Below are positions 13,050-22,759 of a DNA stretch of 64,000 nucleotides, one piece after another. The position numbers were made by a program, and so were the translations under genes. The first letter of the stretch is position 1. Every line of letters begins with the position of its first letter. The notes under the pieces are model-generated. The model did no database searches. It saw nothing but the letters and a program-made list of their open reading frames with translations, and was not told the DNA's origin. Origin of the DNA: Nemophila menziesii (lineage: Eukaryota; Streptophyta; Magnoliopsida; Boraginales; Hydrophyllaceae); contig JARWIR010000031.1 of the NCBI GenBank assembly GCA_029959085.1, forward strand, positions 3,100,001 to 3,164,000, read 5' to 3'.

Positions 13050-13365
13050 AAGCAAATAATTAATAAGAATGAGAAAAGAATAGGAAAACGTATCTGAACC
13101 AGCACGAAGCTGGTTTCCATGGTTGCGTATAGGTTGAGCTCCACTTGTTGCATAGGTGGCATGTTGAACATTGCTCACTCCACGCAATATGTCTTACATA
13201 GGCTCCAACTCTTTTGTGACTTTTCCTATGGTTGTCAACACCTTTTCATGTTTATCCTCCAAATTTTCACTCTTTCAACTACATCTTTTAACACCAAAAG
13301 TAATAAGAGATTCTTCAACTTCTTCTTCCCCTTCATGGTATTCTTGTCTTCCCAATATTCGTCAT
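13050..13365 (-). pseudogene. Element C remnant of the second ORF
   Basis: Minus strand from an ATG at 13365. In the frame shared with D it reads GRQEYHEGEEEVEE, then TTIGKVTKELEPM and GVSNVQHATYAT, with a stop and a frameshift. It corresponds to D 34260-34592 and appears to keep only the ends of the about 450-residue second ORF of H. Role unknown. Confidence 0.5.
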
Positions 13366-13744
13366 CTCAATGAACCCCAAACTCAAAACTTCAAATATTT
13401 GAAAAATAGAGAAGAGTTTTGAATTTTGATGTTTTGAGGATTTAGAAAGGACTAAGGTGCTATATGAGATGGGTAATGTTTATTAACTGAATTGGGGAAG
13501 GTTTAATGAATAGGATTGAAGCTTTGATGAAGAAGGCTTAAGGTGAAGGAGAAGATTTCTTGATGTTCTTGAAGGATTTTGATGTTGGATGTGTGTTTGG
13601 AATGGAATAGGAGGAAGCATTGAATGTTCTTGGGTGTTTTAGTAGTGTGTTGCAGGTATATAGTGGGTTAGGGTCGTTCATAATGATATCTTGCGTGAGA
13701 GGCTAGGTTAAAGAGAGAAATTAGGGTTTCAATAAGGTTTTTGT

Positions 13745-14000
13745 TAAAATTTCCACTGGTCGGGCCGGCATACCAGTCAGATGACCGGCTAGCCGGTCCC
13801 AGACCGTGTCTTCTCGGCGAAAAACCTGCTTCAAAAAACCGTTGCATCGGGTTTTTTTCCAACACAGCGGGCCGGCATACCTGTTAGATGACTGGCTAGC
13901 CGGTCCCAGCAAAGTATTCTTCAGCTAAAAACCCGATTCCTAAACCCGTGGCCACCTTTTTTCTCCTTCCGGTATACCGGGGATTTTTTCTGGTATACCG
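13745..14000 (-). repeat. Element C GC-rich palindrome island
   Basis: Contains the perfect palindromes GACCGGCTAGCCGGTC (13783-13798) and CCGGTATACCGG (13969-13980), plus decayed copies near 13891 and 13990. It lies between the coding region and the second-ORF remnant, the same place as in A, B, D and H. ORFs on either strand here (13668-13912) are by-products of the palindromes. Confidence 0.7.
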
Positions 14001-14202
14001 GCCACCTCTACAGATTTTTCTTCCTCGTTTCTTGACACCCCAAACTCAATTCATGCACACTTTAACACACTACCTTTCTCATTTCTTAAAAATAGACGCT
14101 AAGACTCGACAATTACTTATAATATACACTAGGAATTGAAAAACATAAAAGTAAATTAAAACATGGGTTGTGTCCCAATAAGCACTTTTGTTTATTACGT
14201 CT

Positions 14203-15432
14203 TTAAGTTCGACACTTTACCTTCCATGAAGATGGTATTGAGGTCTTTGCGGTTCTCCTCCGTTTAAATTCGCCTCGTCCTTGGCATGTAAGCTTTAGAA
14301 CCTTCCCCCTTAGAATTTTATTCAATCGATCTCTGAAAGGTGGAGGGTAGTATCTCCGTTTCGCCTTCTTATTTTCACGACGAAACTCATTTTCCCCCAC
14401 GTAATAGTAGATGACTGTTATCCACGGTATAAGCTCACTTTTATTCCTCGTTTCAATCTCGCGTTTCTCTTTAAAATGTGGTGGGTAGGTGCTCCTCCTT
14501 GTCGCTTTACTCTCGCGGTGTGGCACCTTGCTTGTATAGCACATGTTTATCCTTTGTATTGGTGGTGGTGGTAATTCTACAGCTCTATTTTCATTCAAGA
14601 TTCGTGGTGGAGATGGTGATTGGTGAACTTTTTGTGGCGTAGATTCAACTTCTATTTTATTGTGAACCTTTATTTCTTCAATTGATACATCAACCACTTC
14701 ACATTCATCTTCGCTTTCAACCCAATCTTTCACTATTACCTCATCATATTTTTACTTTGCAATTTCTATAACCTCGATCACCACCTCTTCTTGTTTGCAT
14801 TCTGTATCTTGATCATGTGCATACACCATAGGAATAGCAATTCTGTGTTAACTTCTAGGATTTGTGTTACTACTCCTTTTTCCACTATGCTAACAAGATT
14901 CTCATCCACATGGTGGTCTCTATTTATAATCGGCACGGTGGTCATATCACTATCAATAGTATCTTCCTTCAACACCTCCTTCTCAACTACGTCTTGCTTT
15001 AATTGATCTCTTCCATCCCTTGGGGAGTGGAATCTTCATAAGACATACTACCACATTCAGCTAAGTTAGGAGAGTTGTTTAGGGCAACCATTATGTCTAT
15101 CATCTGTTGTACGATTGCATGGGTGGAATTGCTTTGCTCTTCTAGGTGTTTGAGTCTGGAAAGTGTCTCATTTACTATTTCTTGTTGATAGTGATGAGGT
15201 GGAGAGTGTTGAATGTTTTCAACCTACTGGTTGTTCCATCCTTGCTCCTGGTGATAGTGATATGATGATTGTTGTTGATTATTCCTGACCCGCTGGTTGT
15301 TCCATCCTTGCTCTTGCGGGTATTCATAAGGTTGTTGGTAGAAGTTACTACCCCATTATTGTTGTCCCGAAGAGTCTTCCAATAGTCGAATGGATTGGGA
15401 TCTTGATAATGTCCTCTATACATCTTCAATAA
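14203..15432 (-). pseudogene. Element C degenerate coding region, Q/N-rich, not recognised
   Basis: Starts at ATG 15432 (MYRGHYQDPNPFDYWKTL), then shifts frame to a Q/N/Y-rich segment containing YQQPYEYPQEQGWNNQ, with EQGWNNQ repeated once. A stop follows, then a helical stretch (TLSRLKHLEEQ, IVQQMIDIMVALNN). Further pieces lie at 14778-14975 and 14203-14733; the last is a basic 176-residue reading frame ending near PPPFRDRLNKILRG. No capsid domain, zinc knuckle or protease was found. It sits where Gag would be. It may be what remains of a linker region of a larger Gag, or an unrelated protein; I cannot tell. Confidence 0.5.
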
Positions 15433-15563
15433 AACCTCTTGATTATTACCTAAATATAAAAACTTGTAAAAGAAAACAAAAACAAAAACTAAGCGTAAAA
15501 CTGAAAAAATAAATAAACAATTAAAACTACTTAAGGATTAAACACCGCGGTCACACGCTGCAA

Positions 15564-15581
15564 TCCCCGGCAGCAGCGCCA
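15564..15581 (-). other. Primer-binding site of element C
   Basis: Minus-strand TGGCGCTGCTGCCGGGGA, 6 bases inside the 5' LTR. Two mismatches from the tRNA-Asp-type site. Confidence 0.85.
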
Positions 15582-15587
15582 AAAACA

Positions 15588-17142
15588 TGGTGGGTCCTGG
15601 TGTGTCATGAAATCAAGTACTGAAATAAAGGAACCACAATACTGCAAGTGTACGGTTGTCCAAGTAATACTCCGATAAATCGGATTTCGTTCTCAGGGAT
15701 TGGACTGGTCTAACCCAAGTGTTCAATAAATAAGTAGTAGTAATTGCAATTACAGAAAAAAAAAGATAAAAGATATTTGTTTGGTTTTGAGTTATTAAAC
15801 TACTAGACGCAAATAAACAAATTACTGAAAATAAATACTAAAATATAAGACGCGGATATGAGCTATACTTGATTCTCTCTAGGGGATCACCTAAACTTAC
15901 GTAATTAATGCTTTCGTTAAGGACATAATTGATATTTCTATATTAGTCGGGACTCTAATGTCTCCTAGCCCCCTTCAAGATGGACCTAGGAGCTATCCTA
16001 ATATACTATAAACCCCTATATGGGAAAATATGCCTCTTTGGATGATATGTAATTACCTCTTTCGCTATGTAATTAGTTAAGCATGTTGGTCAATAACGGA
16101 CATTCCACAGATATTACCTAAGTCTTTAATCAAATCCCCTTGTCGGAAGATCACTTCGCCACTAAAGTGAATAGCCCAATTACTAAAATCTATTTCTAAT
16201 TAGCTAGGTCAGAAATAGTAAATAAGAACAAAATAACCTCTAATATAAAATACCCAATTCAAATTAAACTAGAAACTAATCCCAAATTGATATACATTAA
16301 TTAAATAAATTAGGGTTCATCCCATTATACGATTCTCAATTAATTAAGGTTTAGCTCATAATTTAAATAAGAACGATAAAGAAATTAATAATATACATGT
16401 TCCTAATAACAAAATAAAATAAGAACTTAGATAGAAGAATTGACTTGAGCTGTTGTTGGAGAAAAAGGATTCTCCAGCTCCTGCTCTTGCTTCAGCCTCT
16501 TGACTTTTTGTAAGGATGATTTAATATGAAGGTTTAATGTGAGGTGCTGAATAATGAGGTCAAAAGAAGCTTATATAGTGCTAAAAAATGGATTAGGGCT
16601 TGAGTTAAGAGGATTAGGTCAAATTATACAAAGCCCAAACCCATCTTCTCTTTTAATTCCCGTAACTGGTGTGCAACCTTTAGTAAAACGGCTGTAACTT
16701 TTGCATAACAACTCCAAATGGGCTTATTCAACTTGGAGAATCTTCCGAACTCATTAGGCTATCAAACCATGTTTTACGGCCCAAGGATAAATCCGCTCAT
16801 AAGTAGCCCAAAAACAGCAATCTTTAACAGCCTTTTAGATCTGCAACTTTTTTAATTAAGTTCTTGGAAATTCTTCTTTCCTTTAGCTCCTCCACTCGAT
16901 CTAAGACTTTAATTCTCACTTCTCCTCCTTGTAGTGGTTCTTCATGAATTCATAAACCTACTAACTTTGCACTAAAACAAACAAATTAACGCACAAAAGC
17001 TATAAAAATGCAAATAGTCTAATTCCAAGGCGAGAAAGTGCAGTATGACGAAATAAGTATAAAAGTCTATCAAATAAGTCAAATATTCACCTAAAATGAT
17101 GTCTCCAAAGGGCTAATATTTCGAACAAATAGGGAGACATCA
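15588..17142 (-). repeat. Element C 5' LTR
   Basis: 1555 bp, TGGTGGGTCC...GGAGACATCA in window orientation. The 46-base terminal hairpin is intact (17097-17142). A TATATAAG-like box lies on the minus strand near 16570. Confidence 0.9.
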
Positions 17143-17147
17143 CTAGA

Positions 17148-17371
17148 CCAATGAGTGAGTTTGTGGTCAGCCATGAAGTTGCATGGAAATCCTGCAAACC
17201 AGAGAATAGGCCAAGAAGTCACAAAAATTTGTGGATGGACCATTCATAATCACAGAAGTTGTTTCAGCTAAAGTGATAGAGATCCAGCCCAAGAGGGGTA
17301 TCAAACGGAGATTAGTAGACGTTCACAACCTTGCTCGTTGCTGGGGAGGCTATATACCGAAATCTTTATAG
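17148..17371 (+). pseudogene. Element A integrase C-terminal tail, third part
   Basis: Resumes after C. It reads EFVVSHEVAWKSCKP-like sequence, then a WMDHS stretch aligned to the WMGPF motif of H, VSAKVIEIQPKRGIKRR and VHNLARCWGGYIP, ending at TAG 17369-17371. This is the SH3-like C-terminal domain of Ty3/gypsy integrases. No integrase core (HHCC, DDE), reverse transcriptase or RNase H lies between it and the protease. It needs at least one frame correction, so it is a relic. Confidence 0.7.
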
Positions 17372-17379
17372 AGGTAACA

Positions 17380-17427
17380 CGTCTGACTTTGAAATATGCT
17401 AAACAAAAGTGTTGTACGGGAGACAAC
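17380..17427 (+). other. Paired hairpins after the element A integrase tail
   Basis: Nine bases after the stop lies CGTCT-GACTTTGAA-ATATG (17380-17398), a decayed copy of the 19-base hairpin seen in B, D and H. Then GTTGTACGGGAGACAAC (17411-17427) follows, a 5-bp stem with a 7-base loop. Confidence 0.6.
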
Positions 17428-17584
17428 CAGCAAATTTTATGTTTTTATGTCTATTATTTATGTTTAGATTAGTATTTTTAGTAGATATTACAGTATTGAG
17501 GAAGGTAATAGTGTTTTTTATGTATAGGTACTAAAGAAATCGAGTAAGGGAAAAGGAACACAAAAATATTGGCTAAAACCAGAG

Positions 17585-17915
17585 CCTTCGTGTGGTATAC
17601 TGCATAAGTGCTCCGGTGCACCGCACCTGAAGAAAACCATGACACGGTTCAGCAAAAACAGTCCAGTGTATTAGACCATATCGTCACTCGCACCAGAATA
17701 TGACGACGGACTCGAACAGAACATCCATGCAGTACACCGCATGACATGTGCGGTACACCACATCAACCCAAAACCGTCACAACGGTGTCCAAAATCAGGG
17801 TCTTTGCCAAGACCCCCTTACACAAAACGTTTTGTCAAGACCGTGGCACAAGGTCCAACATAAGTTTCTTGAGGTACACCGCAGGTGTAGTCCGGTGCAC
17901 TGCACGGTGCCGCCA
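17585..17915 (+). repeat. Element A GC-rich palindrome island
   Basis: Contains CGGTGCACCG (17614-17623), GCGGTACACCAC, AGGTACACCGCAGGTG and CGGTGCACTGCACGG, all variants of a C/G-GGT-NNNN-ACC-G/C theme. Several are one or two bases from perfect symmetry, mostly by C-to-T type changes. Confidence 0.65.
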
Positions 17916-18341
17916 GATCAATTTATAAATATGGTTTGAAGAGATGGTTATTCATAGTTATGAAAATCAAAACCTTAAGCCTCTCTTTCTTCCCCAAAGC
18001 TCTCCCAACTCCATTAAAGCTTCAACAAACCTTCACCAAACATCAAAACACTACCCAATCACCATAAATTTACATCCAAATCCTTCCCTACATCATTATA
18101 AATAAGATTCAACCACCCAAATCATATCACAACACCTAGAATCCAAGATTCAAAACCCAAAATTTCCAAATCTAATCCAACAATTTCTTAAACCCATACC
18201 AATCAAGCAAGAGTTCATCTTTCCCACATAGATATTCATCATCCTTACACCTTTTCTAACCCAAATAACACTTGGTCAACCTAAAACCGCTGGTTACAAA
18301 TTTCAAGAGTGTTCAAAGCTTTGAGTTGGAGGTTAATTGAG
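17916..18341 (+). other. Element A spacer before the second ORF
   Basis: AC-rich sequence (many CCAAATC / AACCC / CATCAAAACAC runs) that also occurs upstream of the second ORF in B and, reversed, H. Probably a leader of the second ORF. No coding potential seen. Confidence 0.5.
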
Positions 18342-19560
18342 ATGAAGAAAAGAAAATAAACATTATCTACTATTAGAATAAGTTATTGGGTTCTATATAG
18401 AAGAAGACAAGTAGGAAAAGTTCAAGTTCTAGTATGAAGAAAAAGAGTAAAATGAGTTAAGAAAGTAGATGAAAGCATATAGTGGTAAATTCAAAGAGCA
18501 AAAAGATTACAACTTTCAAGGTGAAGACACCATAACTTCTACAAATCGAGATTCCTATGCCCAATATGGAATGGAGCTTCAAAGTCCTTCTTAGCTTCCG
18601 CAAAGACACGTTTATCGGAACTGCCCGTTGCTCATGAGAGAGTATTTGAAAAAGAAGTTGGAGAAGATTCTTACAAGAGATTTCTGGAGATGGGAGATAG
18701 ATTGGGTTGGTCTACATTCATGATGAGACTTTTGAATTTATGTATGGAGTTAGTTTTTGAGTTCTATTTAGGCCTCTTTAGCAGTGTCGTGTCCAGTTAG
18801 AGGAAAGTTAGTTCCTTTTACAATTGAAGAGATTAGAAACCACTTTCAGTTCAAGAAATTGGTTGGACTATGTAAATATAAGCGGTTGAAAATATCAAGA
18901 CTTTCGATTGGAATCAACTTTTTGAGAATGTATTAGATGAAGAAATAGTAAAATCACATAAGGGAGAATTGAAGGCACCATGGCCTTACAAATATCTTTA
19001 AGCGGATACAAGAGTTTGGCACAATTTTCTCACACCAAACGCCTTTGAAAACACGCGAACTTCAGATGTAACTAAGATAAAATCCATCATTTTTAATTGT
19101 GTTTTAAGAGGGGAAGAAGTAGGCGTGGCACAGTTGATCTTTGAGGAGGTAATGCGATTTTTTATCTCTCCACTTTCGTTATGTAATGTGAAATATCCTA
19201 ATATGATCATGTGCCTTGTACGAAAGCTAATATGATTCCAATTGAAGAAAATAAACTAATTTATAAAGTGAGCAACAATATTGAGAACACTTGGATCAAG
19301 ACAATTTTAAGACGAGCAGGAATTAAGAAACCTCCATAAGTAGAATCAAAAGAAGAGGATCTTATTTGGCGAGAAAGGATAGAGGAGCTAATGGATAAAG
19401 TTGAAGCAGATCAAACATTCTTGACCGAATATGTGGCACAAATCGAACCAAATCAAGTGCACATCATGACACTCCTTGAGAAATTAAAGCACGATTTAGC
19501 AAAAGATCCAGTAAATCCTATTTTGGATGTTGAAAAGCGAGGCAACGGCCTCGAGAGTAT
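18342..19560 (+). pseudogene. Element A second ORF (Athila / putative plant transposon protein type), decayed
   Basis: Starts at ATG 18342 and is soon stopped. Recognisable pieces align with H: LPVAHERVFEKEVGEDSYK, FLEMGDRLGWSTFMM, ELVFEFYLGLF, VRGKLVPFTIEEIRNHF, APWPYKYL, NTRTSDVTKI, LRGEEVGVAQLIFEEVMRF, and a C-terminal coiled coil ending NQVHIMTLLEKLK. Several stops and frameshifts. The fold resembles the family Pfam calls 'putative plant transposon protein' and ATHILA ORF1 (from memory). It lies between integrase and 3' LTR, the position used for env-like ORFs in some plant gypsy elements, but no transmembrane segment is visible. Confidence 0.7.
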
Positions 19561-21003
19561 GTTCTCTTTCTTCCTTACCATTTATGTATATGTTTATTTG
19601 CTTGTTTTTAATTTATTTATTGAGTCTTTTTCGAGTTGTGGGGACACGCCTCATTTTTTAGTTCGTTGTGTCGGGATTCGTTGTCTCTCATCTCCATTTT
19701 TATATGATTTTACTGTTATTGGAAGAAATTAAAATTTTTGATACATGGGATTTAGATGTAGAGTGTGTTTAATAGCTTGAAAGCATAAGCTTAGTAAGTT
19801 AATTATAGAAAGTAATATGTTTATGAGCTGTTTTATTTTGTATGCTTTGAGTATTTATATGAAACACACATTGATAGTAAAGAAAAGATTAGTAAGAAAT
19901 GCAGTAGAAGTATGTTTGATCTTGGGGCACCTTGAGTGGTGTGTAGGCCGTGAGATCCAAGCTAGTTGATAAACCAATTTAATGAACATGCTAAAGGTAA
20001 GAGAATGACACAATTGCATAGTTTAAAAGGTGATTAAGGCGGTCTTTGATAAGCCCCTTGTTGCATTTTAGATTGTTGTCCATTTATTATATATTATATC
20101 CTTCTTAGCCCATTCTAGCCTTTCGAAATCCTTTTTATTAGCCATTTTAGAAGCCACATGCGTTTATATTTTAGGACTTTTCTATATGACACGCACTCGA
20201 ATCGCGATGCATAAGAAATTGTATTAGAGCTTGAGTTTGGGGTGGTGGTTCCACCATTATGGGAGATATTATTGGATTGGGAAATTTTGAGCTTATTTAT
20301 TTGTGCTCTATATTTTGATGATGATTCACTATTTTATATATTGTGACCCTTTGCCGGGGTAAAAGTAAATGAAAAGAAGAAAAAAATGATGTGAAAAAGT
20401 AGCATAATATCTCACATAAAAAAGAAAGTCATAGCTAGCTATCAAAAGAAAAATAAATATGAAAAAGATTGAAAAGATTTGGACCGGCAAAGTGGAATTT
20501 TTATCTGATCATCTTAATGCTTTATTGGGTTAATGGGGATGCTAAGTAGTGCATCAATTCATTGGGGTTGAGTGAGAACGTTTTATTATAGTAACTTAAG
20601 CTTTATGGTGATTCGTTGAAGGCTATTGACGAGAGAGCCAAAATCTCACTCTAAATTATCCAAATATACTATCATATTGTCCCTAAGCCAGCAACCCTAA
20701 AGACCTTTGGATTCTTTTCAATTTAATCTAGAAGTAATTTAACCATTAGAGAGTAGTTAGATGGATCTTTGGATACTAGTAAAGTTCGATGAACAATCTA
20801 TGCCTCCTTGTTAAACTAAGTGAAGAACATGTCCTTCGTGCATTGCAAAACTAATTCGATCTTGAATTTGGACCGTATTAATTGTGAATATGACAAGTGT
20901 ACAAGTAATCTAGTTTATGAATTATATTCTGCTATCTTCTTCCCATTGTGCTTAATTGACTTAGGTGTGTATTTAGAGACATCCCTTTGTTTTTATCTTT
21001 ATT
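19561..21003 (+). other. Element A 3' non-coding region
   Basis: About 1.4 kb with no credible ORF, alignable to the same region in B, D and (reversed) C and H. Landmarks: a GTTGTGGGGACACGCCTC hairpin relic near 19635, GAGTTTGGGGTGG..CCACCATTATGG near 20227, CTCGAATCGCGATGCAT near 20195, and the TGACGAGAGAGCC block near 20630. Confidence 0.65.
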
Positions 21004-21037
21004 GTATCGGGACGGTACAACTTTGAGTTGGGAGTAT
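21004..21037 (+). other. Element A pre-PPT hairpin and polypurine tract
   Basis: GTATCGGGACGGTAC (21004-21018; 6-bp stem with one wobble pair) is followed after 6 bases by GAGTTGGGAGTAT (21025-21037), directly before the LTR. The tract should prime plus-strand DNA synthesis. Confidence 0.7.
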
Positions 21038-21079
21038 TGATGTCTCCCTATTTGTGATATAATAATCTAGGTTGGATAC
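21038..21079 (+). repeat. Element A 3' LTR, first 42 bases (cut by B)
   Basis: Starts TGATGTCTCC after A's polypurine tract and ends TTGGATAC. Joined to 39539 onward (ATCATTTTAGG) it rebuilds exactly one 46-base terminal hairpin. It is therefore the left stub of A's 3' LTR and not a tandem duplication. Target duplication of B: GATAC here, GAGAC at 39534-39538. Confidence 0.8.
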
Positions 21080-22619
21080 TGATGTCTCCCTATTTGTGAT
21101 GATTTTATCTTAGTTGGAGACATCATTTTTAGGAATTATTAGGAAGTTATAGTCAATATTTATTAATATTATTGTACTTTCTTATTTCTTGTCTTGATTT
21201 GATGATTTATTATTTTTAGAGCATATTTGGTTTAACTGTTTGTTAATTGTGAAGCTTTAAAGATATATGGTAATTAATTAGATACCAAATCAATTCCAAG
21301 AGATAAAGTAAAGAAGATAATGATGGAAATTTGAGATAAAGAAAGTAAAAGATAAACTAGCTAGGAAAGGAAAAGTTGTCAAGTAAATCTGAATTTCACC
21401 AGTTACATTTACAAAAGTGGTCATAACTCAAGATTGACTGGGAATTCGGAAGAATGGCCTGAAGCTAAAGTGTAGAGCTTTCCGAGATGATCAATTTCGA
21501 TATAAATAACGTGTCAATCAGAGTTGAAACGAATAATTTACGGCCAAAACAAGACAGAAATAGTTTCTTACCTTTTCTATATTTTAGGGTTACAAATTTG
21601 AGTTGGGCTAGAAGTCCAGTTACTTGCCACCTACTCTAAGAAAATATTTTAGGGCTTCCTAGACACCTATAAATACACTCTTTAACCTTTGTAAACATGT
21701 CCTTGCCGCCCACAATCAGTCCTTAAGTTTTATTCATCATTAGAGTCATTCAAAAGAGCAAGTTAACAGTATGTATCTATATTTAAGTTTTATTCTTTCT
21801 AGTATGAACTAATTTTCCCATAACTTAGGTTTTGCTTATGTATAATCTATGAGTTCTGTTTTATCTTATCTAAGTATTTTTGGGAAACTATTTTAAATTT
21901 ATTCTAGCTGCTTAACCATATATTTGTTTTATGTGCTTTGATTTATTGTCTATCTTAAACCTGATCAATTAAGGGTTGTGCTATAGTAGTTACATGGTCA
22001 CCCAGAAGAGGTGTCTAATTATTGAAATACCACATAAGCGTCTAGTGTGGGGTAGTGATGCTAATGGGCTTTCCTAACTAAATAGTCATTAGGGTTTGAT
22101 TTAATCATTGATCTTCATTAGAAGGCCAGTCTAACCTAAGAACCTAGTGGCGTATGAGCACCTTAGTTAAGTCTCCTCGTGATTGTGAGGTCGCCACCCT
22201 AGTCCATCCTGACGGGGGTAGGGAGGAATTTAGAATCCTGACTACTTATCTAAGAGCTATTATCACCCTTAACTGATAGAAGAGTTAGAAGGATTAGTGC
22301 ATACGAGCAAAACCTAAGTTATATTCTCTCATCTCATTCTATCGTATTTATTTTATTGTCTTTTATTTTATTTTGTTAATCATTAATCCCCTCATCATCA
22401 TATTTGTTTGTTTTGCCTGTCTTTTAGTTATTAATTGCTTCTCTATTCTGTTTACCTATTTGTATAACACACTAAGTCCCTGAGAACGAATCTGACTTAT
22501 CATAAAAGCTTGTGTACGACATGTGATACTTGCAGTAAGTAACGTGTTTAGTCTAGGGTATTAGTGCATCATTATCTGTATTTATTTATCATATCTTTAT
22601 CACACCTTAGACGACACCA
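21080..22619 (+). repeat. Element B 5' LTR
   Basis: 1540 bp, TG...CA. A 46-base terminal hairpin lies at 21080-21125. A TATAAATA promoter box is at 21668-21675. It ends CGACACCA before the primer-binding site. The small ORF at 20820-21026 and others here are not coding. Confidence 0.9.
21668..21675 (+). promoter_or_regulatory. Putative LTR TATA box of element B
   Basis: TATAAATA within ACCTATAAATACAC, about 590 bp into the LTR. The same context occurs at 29912 and 36669 (D), 40056 (A) and on the minus strand at 43641 and 51958 (H). Confidence 0.6.
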
Positions 22620-22625
22620 AGTTTT

Positions 22626-22643
22626 TGGCGCCGCTGCTGGGGA
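22626..22643 (+). other. Primer-binding site of element B
   Basis: TGGCGCCGCTGCTGGGGA, two mismatches from the tRNA-Asp-type sequence, 6 bases after the LTR. Confidence 0.85.
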
Positions 22644-22759
22644 CTTGTGTCTCATTAAAGTGTGGGTTATTTATCTTTAGTAGTAGTAGTTTTTAGTTAT
22701 TTTTATTTTTCCAGTTTTACGCTTTTTGGTTTGTTCTAGTCTTTTTTAGGTTTTTAATA

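Larger units (their letters stand above)
10190..17142 (-). mobile_element. Element C: reduced non-autonomous LTR retrotransposon
   Basis: 6953 bp flanked by perfect CTAGA duplications (10185-10189 and 17143-17147), inserted in A's protease/integrase linker. The LTRs are 10190 to about 11716 and 15588-17142, alignable along their length with scattered differences. The interior has a tRNA-Asp-like primer-binding site, a degenerate Q/N-rich reading region instead of a recognisable Gag, no protease motif, a GC-palindrome island, a remnant second ORF and the conserved 3' non-coding block. It depends on other elements for every enzyme. Its 3' half closely matches D while its 5' half does not, suggesting a recombinant origin. 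Confidence 0.88.

Noticed and set aside
21038..21125. Tandem duplication of an LTR start
   Set aside because: The first 42 bases are the left stub of A's 3' LTR. They rejoin exactly with 39539 onward, so B's insertion explains the pattern.
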